Below, in pieces: positions 1-11,669 of a stretch of 51,341 bases of DNA (position 1 is its first letter; every line of letters begins with the position of its first letter). Both the position numbers and the translations under genes were made by a program. The notes under the pieces are model-generated. The model worked only from the letters and a program-made list of their open reading frames with translations, had not been told where the DNA came from and did no database searches. The DNA is from Flammula alnicola (taxonomy: Eukaryota; Basidiomycota; Agaricomycetes; Agaricales; Strophariaceae): assembly GCA_015499995.1 (NCBI GenBank), contig JADNRV010000338.1, forward strand, positions 1 to 51,341. Reading direction: 5' to 3'.

Positions 1-3000
1 ATGCTTTATCAGATAAGCTTGTTATTTGCAAACGGAACGTGAATTTGCTCACTGGTGGGATGCTAGACTATCTGGGTGCCTTTAGGCGGGTATCAACTCG
101 CGACTCCTCGATGCGTCCATGTGTGATATCTTCGAGTCAGTAAGATCAATGGCAGTGGCTCATATGATCAATCGTTCGGATAGGAAAGTTTTCACAGCGC
201 TATACTTCTGTGGCAATTAGGGGAGAATGGCTTGAGTCGGTTATCAAGTTATTGCCCCTGAAGGCCTGACTTCTTAAATAACAGTTACGGCCTTCCTGCT
301 GCTCAATTTTTCTGGTTTTCATACGCAGTTTGTCTACCGCTGCCAAGGGCCCATGAAGATCACTCCTCCGGATCCGAGTCCGGCCGTGTTCGAAGCGTGC
401 GGCTTTGCCGAGCGTCGCCAAACTGTGGCGCTGTTGTCCCCATTCAGACGAGTACGCGCGACAATATCATCAACAGAAATGGAACTACTTACTTCAGATG
501 AAGGAGGTTGTAATATTAGGAATCGCTCTCCATGGAGCGAACTAAAATAAATGGCTTACTATTTTCACTCTCCATCAAATTTCAATTTAAAGAGCTAGCT
601 CTCCAGACTCAGAGTCATTGACAAAACTTGTTGATGACGCGCAAATGATGTGTGTGTTGGATACCCTGCCTGGGGTCGACAGATAACGCGTTCTCAATTT
701 GAACTAAAACTGATTGATATTCAAGGAGAGATGCTCGATTGCTCGGTTACAAATTCCTGTAACGATTACTGTAGGACGCTGTGGGACGCTTTAGATCCCC
801 ATGCAAGATTGATTCTGAGATCCCTCTTAATGGAACATTAGAGAGAATTTTGAAGGTCCCTATTATCTAAATTCCACTCTGGTCGGGATATAAAATCAAC
901 CCCTAAAGGTATAATTCAGCATACCAAATTGTTGTTGATCATTCCACGCTGAAATTTATCTTCACACCATTCTAGTAACCTTCATTCGGTTTATTTTTCG
1001 AGGACAAATAGGATCGATCTCCAAAAAATGCAAAGAACAGGTGGGTACAACATTCTCATCTGTCTACATACCGACGACAACAGCTTGAATGTTGGTCTAA
1101 GTTTGTGTCGCATTTTCAAGGTCCCGGCTATGCCATGGTTCAGGTTGGCTGAGTTATCACTCAATGGACCAGAATGGACGTTTGAATAAATCAACAGCCT
1201 CGCAGAATTGTGTTTTGAACGGAATATAACTTTTAAATTAAGGTCGTCATAGATGGCAGAGCGTCTGTTCTTGTACAAAATGCTTCCAAATTTGCCCTAT
1301 GGCTCTGATGCCGCCAAAGAAATTGCCTTTTTGAGACTCAAGATGGTCGTGCGCGCAGCACAGCCCCAACACTTACCGTTTGATGAATAATGGTGATGAA
1401 AGGAAATTCGAATGCGTGAGCCACCTAAGCTTGTATGAAGGAACTTGAAGGTACTCAAGATAGTTCCACTCGACGGTCTCTGCATAGACTTGGTGGACAA
1501 TCTCTAATGACTACTCCAGTTCCTAACTTGATCAATCTGGACAATGTGGCCGGTTAGCACCCTCTAAGGCCAGACTTGACTCACTCCAGAGAACGTTTTC
1601 GTGTGAAGACAGGGGAAAGAGTAAGGTGGGAGTTAAGCGTTGTAACTCGGGGAATGAGGCTGTGCTTGTGTAGCAGCAGGCCAAGTCACCTCTATGGAAC
1701 TCCTGACCACGTTTGGCTGAATAGGCCCTTCGAGGGATATATTCGCCCATGAGCATTATGCTACAGAATTCGAATAGTTGACTCGGAGAAGGGTGTTGAA
1801 TACATACAATTTGAGGCATCCCCTAGATTGTCGGAAGATGGGGGTCTTTGAACGCGTGTTCTGGCGATGTATCAGGAACTCGAATAAAAATCACCTGTGA
1901 GTGCATTTCAAGTAGACATGTACCCTTAATCTATAAAATGCTTCCAAGCAACGCTATTTGGAGCTCGGAAACGCAATCGTATGGTGCATACTTCAGTCGA
2001 ACCTTTTCGTTGAGCTCCAAGGATCAGAGGAACGCCGAAGGTTCTCTTGTCGAAAATGTATGATCGAATTCTCAAAATAAATTAGCGTTCACACCAAGCA
2101 TAAGTGACCTGAAATTACTTGCTTAGGAGAGGAGTTGTAGACCGAGAAAGATGCGCAGTAGCCCGCATCTACCCGTTTCTCTATCCCCGCAATAAATTGG
2201 CGTTGCCGCATAGCACGAACGCACGGGTAATATAGAGACCGGGCTTTGACGGCGAGATTTACCCATATGCTCACAGAACACGATGTTTTGAGGGAAGTGG
2301 GGACTGGCGCAGTTCGGAAAGAGTACTATGTCGGACTTCTGGCTTTCAACATACATATGGTTGCAGATATCTTTCGGATGAGGCACATCAGAAAGTGACC
2401 CACGGAGATGTGTGCTGCCCTACCTTCCAAACGGATATCTGAAATGTCACATTCTCCTGGGCCACGTTAAGGAACATCGAGTCCACTTCATAGGATTCAT
2501 CCCGGTGGTACGGGGCTCTACACCTTTAAAAGAATTCAATACCTCCAAAATAATCTCGAGAGACGACGTATCATTCCTCAACCATTCCTTACCTTTAGTT
2601 GAAGCTAGTCTTTCATTACATAACCTGTGAAAAGTATGTCGACCAAATGTCGACTGGAACCAAGATAAAATTCGAAGTCGCTTCTCCGGAGTAGCAGGGT
2701 TTCTTGGAGTCTCCTTGATAACGCCATCCTTAGACCAGATTTTGACGAAAACCTCAATGACAAATACACGTTCTCGACGTGCTCCAGAGTCAGAACCAAC
2801 TACGTGAATGCCGGGCTTGCGGTCACATCGGTTCTGAACTGTTCTTCATTCTGAACGTCAAATCACTTTTTTCGCTGGCAGCAGTTTATTGATGGTGACG
2901 GAAGGCGCATGAGATGACGTTCCCCGAGTCCGAAAGGCTGTACGGATTGTCCCTAAGCTTAACTTCAAGGGCCTGACATCCACCGAGTAACAGTCCATCA

Positions 3001-3133
3001 TGACCTACTGCATGAAGTCAGCACGGAACATCACTGGGACGAAAGAATCACACCTGACCAGCTCCAAACGTTTAGAAGGCGGCAGTCCCAATGACTGACC
3101 TCGTCTCATCGAGAACTAAAGTTAAACCCTTCT
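1..3133. other. Gene-free stretch, left edge
   Basis: I see no supported gene here. Open frames on both strands are short (under about 100 codons), do not join through plausible introns, and show no recognisable family motif. I looked for reverse transcriptase, integrase and transposase signatures and for terminal repeats and found none that I could defend. The stretch may hold decayed repeat DNA, but nothing in it proves that. Confidence 0.5.
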
Positions 3134-4099
3134 TTACCCACTTTGCAGCCTTTGGTGGATGGTCCGAGGCTGAAGGCGCGAGGTCACCAAAAAAGATATA
3201 ACCCGGTATATATCGGTCAACAAATCTGATGGCAAGTCATCTGTAATTGAAAACCTGGATTTAGGTGAGAAGGCCACTAACGACTTCACAGCGGCGTCTG
3301 ACATGCCTCTCCCCCCATTGAGAGCTTTCATATAGTGTTCCTGTTCCAACCGCCATTTGTACACAATCGTATACTGTGAGAGCGTTTGGGAAGTTGGAGG
3401 ACTTGGCTTGAGCTGAGGAGCAATAAATCGTTGAGAACCATCGCCAGTGATACACTTCGCGTTTACCTGAACGAAAACATCGAAGAAATCCCAAAGTTGA
3501 ACGTAGTCTTTCAAAATTTCGTTGATGGTTTCAATGTCTATCAGCCGTCCCACTTGATCCTCTCCAAGTCCCAACTTTTCTCGCTCTGTTCTCCAGACGC
3601 CGTTCCATCGGGATAAAAGGTCCTCTTTTGAGATAGGATGGAAACCAACGCACCAGCCTTCAAAGATTACAACATCGAGCGGAGGAGGTTGTTTAACGAC
3701 TGCGCCGCTGCCATCCATCGGTAAACGATCGCCTTCGCCTGAGTAAAGACTTTTGTCAAATGTTGGGAGCAGAACAGCGCCATTGCCTGACTTCAACGCA
3801 GACAAGATCTGAACACCAAGATCAACATCGTGGGTTCCGGGTTGTCCACGTCCTTGCCAAAGTACGTTTTGTGGGTGGGCAGCGGCTAGGGAAACCAGAG
3901 CATCATGAGGAAGATAGAGGTCATCAATCGAAAAAAAGGCAACGCGAAGCGAGTGCGGTGGCGCTTGGAGATACGTCTGGAGACCAGCCGACAGGTAGGA
4001 CTTTCCTGAGCCTTGGGGGCCTTGTATAGCAACAAATAATGGTCTGCGTTCTGTGAGCTGATTGATAACATGTTGCGCGACGAGCTCGAGTGCTGTCAT
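3134..4099 (-). CDS. TDA10: Glycerate-kinase-like P-loop kinase (Tda10 type)
   Basis: A single-exon gene for 321 residues, close to the size of yeast Tda10 (about 290) and related to the plant D-glycerate 3-kinase fold. I chose the ATG at 4099. An in-frame ATG at 4255 would add 52 residues and leave only about 35 bp to the divergent RER1 start. A Walker A loop, GPQGSGKS, sits at residues 27-34. It is followed by FFSIDDLYLPHD, the signature RGQPGTHDVDLG and FEGWCVGFHP, in the order expected for glycerate kinases of the PRK/uridine-kinase superfamily. The predicted reaction is ATP-dependent phosphorylation of D-glycerate in the cytosol, but the yeast member's substrate is not firmly settled, so the reaction is inference. 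It shares an intergenic promoter region of about 190 bp with RER1. Confidence 0.88.
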   Translation of the reverse strand: MTALELVAQHVINQLTERRPLFVAIQGPQGSGKSYLSAGLQTYLQAPPHSLRVAFFSIDDLYLPHDALVSLAAAHPQNVLWQGRGQPGTHDVDLGVQILSALKSGNGAVLLPTFDKSLYSGEGDRLPMDGSGAVVKQPPPLDVVIFEGWCVGFHPISKEDLLSRWNGVWRTEREKLGLGEDQVGRLIDIETINEILKDYVQLWDFFDVFVQVNAKCITGDGSQRFIAPQLKPSPPTSQTLSQYTIVYKWRLEQEHYMKALNGGRGMSDAAVKSLVAFSPKSRFSITDDLPSDLLTDIYRVISFLVTSRLQPRTIHQRLQSG

Positions 4100-4289
4100 G
4101 GATGCTGGGAGGAAAAGCAGGCGGGCTGGGGCGGCCCGCCACGGAACACATTCCGTGATTGAAGCGCCGACTGAAATGGTTGCTGTTCCTGGCAAAATTA
4201 CACGTCCACAGGTCGCTCCATACCAGCCAACACGTTCGACGTCCGTCGCTCTCAATACCTTTTATTCTGCAACGTCTCTTACGTCCATT
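4100..4289. promoter_or_regulatory. Bidirectional intergenic region, TDA10/RER1
   Basis: These 190 bp separate the chosen start codons of two divergently transcribed genes and must hold both core promoters. I see no clear TATA box on either strand, which fits housekeeping-type promoters. Its extent depends on the start chosen for the kinase. Confidence 0.5.
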
Positions 4290-5221
4290 ATGATGTCCGA
4301 CTCGGGCTCTGGTCTTGAGTCCTCGCCGCTCCAAAATGTCTCTGCTCAATACCATAAGATACAACGCCAATACCAGCAAATTCTCGACCGCTGGACTCCC
4401 CATATGCTCTACAGGTGGTTGGCAACTGCTGGGCTGTTGTTCATGTTCTTCCTCCGGATAGTTTTTGCCCAAGGGGTGAGTTATTTTCAGACAGGCGAAC
4501 TTTGAACAGGAAGAGAACCTCATTCTGACACGTCTTCTTACAGTGGTATATCGGTTAGTAGTCAACCTTTGAAGTAAGGCTAAATGTTTGTGTCTAACTG
4601 CTATTGAATTCTTGTTTCAGTATGCTGTGCGTCTCTTTGGTTTCCCTCTGTTGCGTTGCTTTAATTAATCTGCAAATGCCGTGTTTAGATGCCCATGCAA
4701 TCTACCTCCTCAACCTTCTCCTCGCTTTCCTCCAGCCCAAATTCGACCCTTCTCTTCAGGATGATCTCATGGCCGATGAAATCGAGGAAGGTGGTGATCC
4801 TGTTAGCCCTTTGCCTTCACAACGCGATGACGAGTTCAGGCCGTTCGTGAGGCGTCTGCCAGAATGGCAATTTTGGTGAGTCTCGTGATCGTCTTCACCC
4901 TGGACAGGGTCAAACTCCAGGAACCCATTGCTCATGCCAGTAAAATTGTAAATCCAGGCTTTCATCTACTCGCGCAACCATAATCGCTCTCTTTTGCACG
5001 TTTTCCGAGGTTTTTGACGTGCCCGTCTACTGGCCCATCCTCGTCGTCTATTTCTTCACTCTCTTTGCGTTAACGATGCGGAGACAAATTCAGTGCGTCC
5101 TTTATATAACATGTTTTTCATAGCAAATAAATTAACATGTCCTTGTCACAGGCATATGATAAAATACAAGTATATACCCTTCGATATTGGCCGGAAGGCG
5201 CGGTACGGCGGCGCCAAGTAG
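4290..5221 (+). CDS. RER1: RER1, Golgi-to-ER retrieval receptor
   Basis: Six exons: 4290-4475, 4544-4553, 4621-4626, 4689-4875, 4958-5092 and 5152-5221, giving 197 residues, a normal Rer1 length. Rer1 is a four-span membrane protein of early Golgi and COPI vesicles that returns escaped ER membrane proteins. Family landmarks are all present: WTPHMLYRW near the first membrane span, the IYLLNL segment, the acidic loop ending [25 protein letters not shown], and a tail [13 protein letters not shown]. Exon 2 is 10 nt and exon 3 only 6 nt (TATGCT). The 6-nt exon supplies the V-C-Y that orthologues have before the third membrane stretch. Skipping it would stay in frame and replace three residues by one Asp. 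Two consecutive ATGs begin the gene. The identification is secure; only the microexon needs transcript support. Confidence 0.95.
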
Positions 5222-8066
5222 AGACTCACGAGTCGTCATTACTTGTATGTTTGTCTAGAAGATATTAATGAGCGGGACCTTACGGGAACAGATATACCTT
5301 AATCTTGAGTCGCTTACAGCTATTTCTTTATTTTATCCGGTATCTTAGAATTGAACTGAGATTAGGTCTGTGGTAATGATGAAGACGAATGTCATACACA
5401 AGTTATCATTGAACCGCACCTGCCAGATATAGACCCGCGCTGAGCCTATGCCGAGGAACACGCCATAAGGAACAGAACTATTGCACTGAACGTGGTTGTC
5501 TTATCCCCGGAAGAGGTTGACTAGTAAGGATAGATAAAAGGTGAAGTTCACAATACCGTCTACTGGATCACGGTATCCATGAGTCACTTAAGAAGATTAC
5601 CGCTCACTTGGGTTTAAAGCTCTCTACTGTTCAGTCTTCTTTCACCCACATTCCGGCCATCTGACAGGCATGCAGCTGGATGCCTACGGGCGCTTGTTTA
5701 GCATTCACCCACATTCGACAGCAACCCACATTGACAGCATAGCCTGTAGACAACATTCTGGGGTTAATTCCTTGTCTTTTAGGTATCCAAGTTCGTCGAG
5801 TCTCCGGTGTGTTTATATACCTGGTTGTCTTGCTTACGATAGTTTGTGCTCACATAATTATTTGCAGGATGTTCCCATAAGCGCCCATGCAAGCGGTTCG
5901 CATGTCACATTTAGGGTTTCCCTCCAGGTCCGCAATTCCGGGCACATTGTGAGACGCAACGGACTCTATACATGGCTTCTGACTTATCATAGATGAAACA
6001 TGATGAAAATTTCAACACAATGAAGCTGGTCTAGCTGCGTCCCTCATGTCAATGTTTATGTGGACTGTGTCCTCCTAAAAAACAATTATCTTCCCAACTC
6101 CTGATTCTTGCCATTTCTATTGCTCACGAATTTTTAAGTTGACATTCCATCTTCTTGATGCCATAAAATAACTGTGTCTAAGAGTCATGGCAAGTCTTCT
6201 AAAAGTATACTTTTCCGCCGAGCGGTCCCATGATACGCATGACGGTCAAGATCCATTCATTGCTCCCAACGTATCTCTATCCTGCTCCGCGGTGAACGAG
6301 ATGATACTCTAACAATATATCAAGTAGGAAACTGTACCGGACTTGCGTTACTGGCTACGTCCCAGAATCTACATGGGTATTATTTATTGTTGGTAATGTT
6401 GCAGACAAGACCTTCGCTAGCTTCAGCCGCTCAACTATTCGACATCACGTCACTTCACACACATAGACTCAGAGTAGAGTAGATGATTGTGGCCATATAT
6501 TCAATGACATATAGTTACCCATATTGCTGCTAAGATAGCCTGATTTACCCTTTAAGGCCGTGGCTCGGGACTCTTGTGGCTCTGACTGTGATACGACTGT
6601 TATTTTAGCAATCATCGAGAAGAGTGATCATATTAATGTTATACTTAGAGACGGTCTTTTCATATATTATTCCACCGTTGAAGGCCCACTATTTCTTGGA
6701 AAGTCGGCCAGTCAAGTCCTTCATGAACTCAGTCACTGGTGGGCATGTGAAGAGTGAACATATATTTTACGCCATTGCTCTGTAACCTGCTTAACCAACC
6801 ATTAATTATATGTGGGCGCGAAATTTTATTAGTAGTATACTAATTACCTGACTTTGAGTTGCTCCTGATGAATTAATTGCACCAAGGATATCGAGCGATA
6901 TGTCAATCAGGATACATACCTTCATTTCTAGATCTCCCCCTAATTGATATGATTCCAAATCAAAGCTCTGATTGTATCCATCTCGGGCAGTTCTGTGCTT
7001 CAAATTCGGGCATCCGATATCCACCAAGGCTGAAGTGCCCACTGTCTGCACTGTCCTTGACATCACCATCAGTCAGAAGGCTGTGACTGAATCGTGAAAC
7101 TGGGGATGTGGACTGGCTGTGCCACAAGGTGGTGTACGCCATCACTAGGTTTGCAGGAACTTTGGGGTGATAATCGAATGATTGTTATATCATGTCAGCC
7201 CTTTTGACGTATGAAACTCACATGCTAAGGGATGAAGATAGCAACATGTTAAAATCGCATCTGGTATGCCCAAGTGAAAAGTTCCCGAGTAATTGAATGG
7301 TGCTGATGAGCCGTCCGCAAGCAAGCCATTGATAGCAGTTTGTGCTAGTCGAGGATGAGGAGCACAGGGATTCTGAAGCAAGGAGAACAAGTGCCTGCTG
7401 GTGCGATTTTGCTCTTAGCGGGCGTAGAGAGTACGCGGCGACTAATACTAATAGTCATGTCGGCGTTTGATGTGGGGACTCGGAGAGGATCGTCATTGCC
7501 GCCATTCCTATAGACGTCGCCAAGGAAAAGGAAAGTACTGTGTATTCTTTGAACGACATCTCAAGTTGGAGGCATACAGGAATGAAATAGAAAAGAGCGG
7601 TCAATGATAGGGCATGGATTGTCTTGACGAAATACTTAATACATAACATGTGCTTGTTCGGCCTAATTACAAATGGTCAGGCGCTTATGACCTGAAGCAC
7701 AGGGGTCACAAACTGCATATATCGAAGTTCGGCGTTATAATATTCTCTGAAAAGTTTACGTTGCACTGTTCTGCTATTGTGAGTTCACTGATCCGGTGTG
7801 TCGAGGAACAGACTTACCAGCAGCGAGTTCTACATGGCCCATTGACAAGGGCTTTCAAAAAAGGTTAAAACCGAAATACTAGAAGCTACAACAAGTCATA
7901 ATAAAGTAAATAAAAAGTCCTACTGAGATTGCTTCCTTCCACTAAATGCCCGAGAAGACGAAAAAAGGTACCAATGAACACAACCAACATGAAGAAAACC
8001 AACTTAAATAAAACTTAACTTCGAAACCGGCGGAAAGGGGGAAAAATAAGATCATAGCAATGGCAT
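5222..8066. other. Gene-free stretch
   Basis: About 2.8 kb between the 3' ends of RER1 and the arrestin gene. The longest open frame (5670-5996, plus) is 108 codons, has no family resemblance and does not splice onward. The DNA is AT-rich in places. No inverted or direct terminal repeats of a transposon were found by eye. Confidence 0.45.
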
Positions 8067-11000
8067 CTAAATCACCGCGACTCCAGTCCCGTGCGTCGGT
8101 GCTAGCATCGGCACCACCGTTGCAGGTGGTCTCGGTATACCGTCATACGCTGGTGGCGCCTCCCCGGTCTCACTCTCCTGCCCCGAAACGAGCCTCTCAA
8201 AAAGCGAGCTTGACCTCAATATCGACTCATTATAGCTCGCTTGCCTCAACGAGCGCATAGACCTGGGGTTAATGGGGCTTGTCTCCCCTGTCGATACGCT
8301 CGAGGAGTCTGTTGATTGTCGCGACGTGATACGCTCGAGAGCGGCGGTTACACTGCTTGGGCGAAATCCAAGAGGGTGCTCAGCGGCCGCACGGTTCCGT
8401 GCGACTTGACACGGGCAGCTGGGCACGATGTCAGTGGAGTCGTCGAATGCTTCAGCATACCGCGGAAGGGATGTCCATTCTGGGTTGCAACGACACTGCA
8501 AACAAAATATATGTCAGTAAGTACACCAAAAGAGAGTTGTTAATTTTTAGTCCAGCCCAAACTCAGCCTGGATCTTAGAGAGCTAGTGGCCACTCACCGA
8601 AAGGATCAGCACGGGCGTCTGCACAACGATATCAAATAACTTCCGCTTTCCTGTCTTCCCGTCCAGATGCTCATCATCCCCTCTCTCTACGCGCAACACC
8701 ACCTTCAGCGTATGAGTGACAATGATATTGCTCCTCCGATTGCGATTCGTAAACCGCAGCTCGTCACACGACTTGGGCAGATGGAGGTCCTGGTGGAACG
8801 TCCAGGGACCCGGACCCATAAGGTTCGAGGCGGTCTCAGAGAGCTCCGCGTCGGTCAAGTTGGGATCGATGATGGAGAACAGGGGCGAGTTGCGCAGGGC
8901 ATCCGGAGAGTCGGAGTCTAATGGGAGGATTGGATCGGCGGGTTTGCCTTCGCCCTTTACGGCGAGGAGGCAGAATCGTGTGATCGGGTCTGTACGCGCA
9001 ATGCGCCGCATGTTGGTGTAATAGTCAATACGTTCTAGACAACAGTAATAAGGAAAGCAAGAAGGGATAAATATGTGAGTAAAAAGTCGACAATCCAAAT
9101 AGTCTACACCCACCTTCGATGTACACCGACAGCCTGTGGATCTTCACCTTCGCCAGAGGCATGAGCGTAAAGGTCACAGGCATCGTACCGCCGATATAAA
9201 AGCTCCTCCCAGAAACGGCTATTAGATACTGCAGCTGCTGTTCCCACTGCCTCTCTACGAGGATATTCTCTGTGTCCTCTGTATCCTCCTCCGTTGGACA
9301 TGCAATCACGATAACATCACGCGTGGCGGTCATCTTGGTTTTGAACGTGCCTGGCCGGTGTACGTTTGCTTTGAGCCGCCAGACAACGGAGCCAAAGTCG
9401 CATTGCATGCTCGGAGGCGCGTCGGACGGGATGCTGAAGGAAATGGGGTATGTATAGGTTCCTGTAATGCGCATAGCTCAGTAAACGGGGAAAAATTCTG
9501 ACGATACGAAAACGCAGGTGAAATGAACCCACCTGGCTTAAACTCCTTCCACCCTTCTGACTTCTCCTTCTCTTTGTCTCTCTCCTTCAATATGCGTCCA
9601 ATAACGCCTCTTCCTTTCTCGCTCGCGTCTGTCACCTTCTCACCCTCCTGTCCCGTGTCCGGCATTGCACTGAGGCTCCCGAAGCCGCGTTCCATCGTCC
9701 TTCCTCGCCTTCTAGCGTCAGACTCGCTCGTCCGCCGGCTAACATCCGCCGATCTACCTCTGTTTCTCTCTGACTCCCTGGTCCGCTCGCGCGTCGGCGC
9801 AATTATACTTATCTTCGGCGAGTTCGACCGCATGAAGATAGTCGAAAAGCTGAACCTCTTTCGCCCTCTTTCTCGTTCATGGCCTGGTGACGGACTGTCT
9901 TGTGGTAGCGGTGATTGGTGCTCGGACGAAGAAGACGCTTGGGCCTCCAGTGGTATCGGCAGAGTCGGCCTTGTCGAGCGTGGCAGCGAATGAGAACGCA
10001 GATGATCATCGTGCGTTGGAGATGAAGATGAAGATGAAGATCTTTGCCCCGGAGATAATGTTGGAGCTTGAGAGAGCGTTGGAGCGGAAAACTGGGTTCG
10101 AGAAGGTGACTCTTCCAGCTCTCGGTTCTCCGGTATGACTTCGCCCATACTAGGATGTCGGGAGAGGGATCGCTCTTGCTGTTGGAGAACGGAGTGTAGA
10201 GAGAGGGCGGAACCTGACACGGCCGATAGACTACTTTGACCTGCACAAAGCAACAAAGTGACGGAGAACAGATGATCAGTGAATGATTGAAGTATTGGCG
10301 AATGAGGGACGAAAATGAAGATAAATCCCAGGAGACAAGCGGAAAAGGAATTTGAGCAACAAGGTTATAATGAGCCTTATCGCAACACGCGAGCAAACGC
10401 TGTGGACTTGAAAGGGACAAATTTGCCACCAAAACGTTCCCCCCAACAAAAATGGAGTGAAGTGAAAGAAATAGTGAAAATAAAACTCACTTTGGTCCTG
10501 CGAATTTCTTATAACCAAATGTAATGAATTCCTAAACTCCTCCAAGCTCTGTGCAGGTCTTGCAGGGGTCGTAGGCACAGTAAGGCTTTGAGGTGAGATC
10601 GGTGAAACGGGAAAGGGCGAATATGGTGGTATCGGGGCGAGCTGCTCGAGTTCAGTTCGGGTAAGGTTCTCAAGTCCCTCATCATTTGTCTCGTATAAGG
10701 GTATGCGCTGTAGCTGACTGATGTCGAGGCTGGCTCGACGGAGCGCTAGTGTCTGTGAATCCAGGTATGGGAAGGAGTTATGCGAATGGGCGGTGGAGCT
10801 GGATGAGCTGGTGTCCTCGCGGTGGATAGATATGGGGGTTGATGGCTCGTTGGGATACACAAGCTGGGATTGGGCAAAATTGCTCGGCCCCGCTTGTGCC
10901 TCCGAGGGCAAGGTTTCCTGTGCTGGAACGTGGGGATTCGCATTGCTGGTGCTTCTGTTAATCCCTCTCGACCTCGATCTTGAGAGAGCGGCGTCTAGGA

Positions 11001-11669
11001 CATGGTGGTCTGCTCGGGGTAGATGACTCCTCATCTCATCCCAGTCCGGCCCGTCGAAGTCATCTCCCAAGTCACCGGCTGCGTCTGTGTAGCCATTGAA
11101 TCGCGAGTAGGACACTCCAGGACCAATAGATGCCGTGCGCCGTGAGGGGGTCTTGCTACCGTTAAAGTAGACGGTGGATGCGTGGAAGACGCGATGGTCC
11201 TCGGTTATGTCAATCCGGCGTGCGCCTATGCCTGGATGGTGTTATCAGCGAGCCTGAAAAGATAAGAAATGGATGCATCGAATTCAAAAGCAAAGTCAAA
11301 TTCGGATTTAAGAAAGCAAGAAAACAAAATCATGGAGTATGACGCGATGTCTGGTTCCAATGAACAAGAGTCAAAAGACCCACCTTCAGGCCAAGCCGTG
11401 GAAGTCATCGCAGTCAGCTCAACCTCGATGCTGGTTATCTTTGTAGGTTTGACGAGGTCGAGGATAAGCAAGCCACGGAGTGTGGCATTGCGGACGTCAG
11501 GTAGCGTTGCATCCCTGCGTGGGGGTGCGCTATCGGTGGGGAGAAAGACGGCAGACTCGGTGAGGCGTATGTTGAGGGCATTACTCTTTCTTGACTTCGC
11601 ATCCGTTGTATGGTGTGCATGGTGCGAGTATAGCATCGTCTTGTCGTGAGGAAGTAAAGAAAAAATCAA
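8067..11669 (-). CDS. Alpha-arrestin (ART-family ubiquitin ligase adaptor)
   Basis: Six exons, written in transcription order: 11669-11384, 11231-10491, 10240-9533, 9461-9114, 9034-8598 and 8495-8067, giving 982 residues (971 if the second ATG at 11636 is used). Alpha-arrestins bind Nedd4/Rsp5-type ligases and direct endocytosis of plasma-membrane transporters. The N-terminal arrestin fold is seen in LDLVKPTKITSIEVEL and resumes at GTYTYPISFSIPSDAPPS. The C-terminal fold starts around GGTMPVTFTLMPLAKVKIH. A PPAY motif (APPAYDG) near the C-terminus and SLPRYAEA just before it are likely WW-domain ligands. Between the two halves of the N-terminal fold lies a serine/proline/arginine-rich insert of several hundred residues containing NRGRSADVSRR and a charged KERDKEKEK stretch. 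All introns are GT-AG and keep frame. Which ART subclass it belongs to cannot be told by eye. Confidence 0.9.

Noticed and set aside
1532..1819. 95-codon minus-strand frame in the left gene-free stretch
   Set aside because: No motif, no plausible splicing partners, and composition similar to neighbouring random frames.
5670..5996. 108-codon frame with CACCCACATT-like short repeats nearby
   Set aside because: The repeats are few, short and imperfect, and the frame lacks any recognisable domain.
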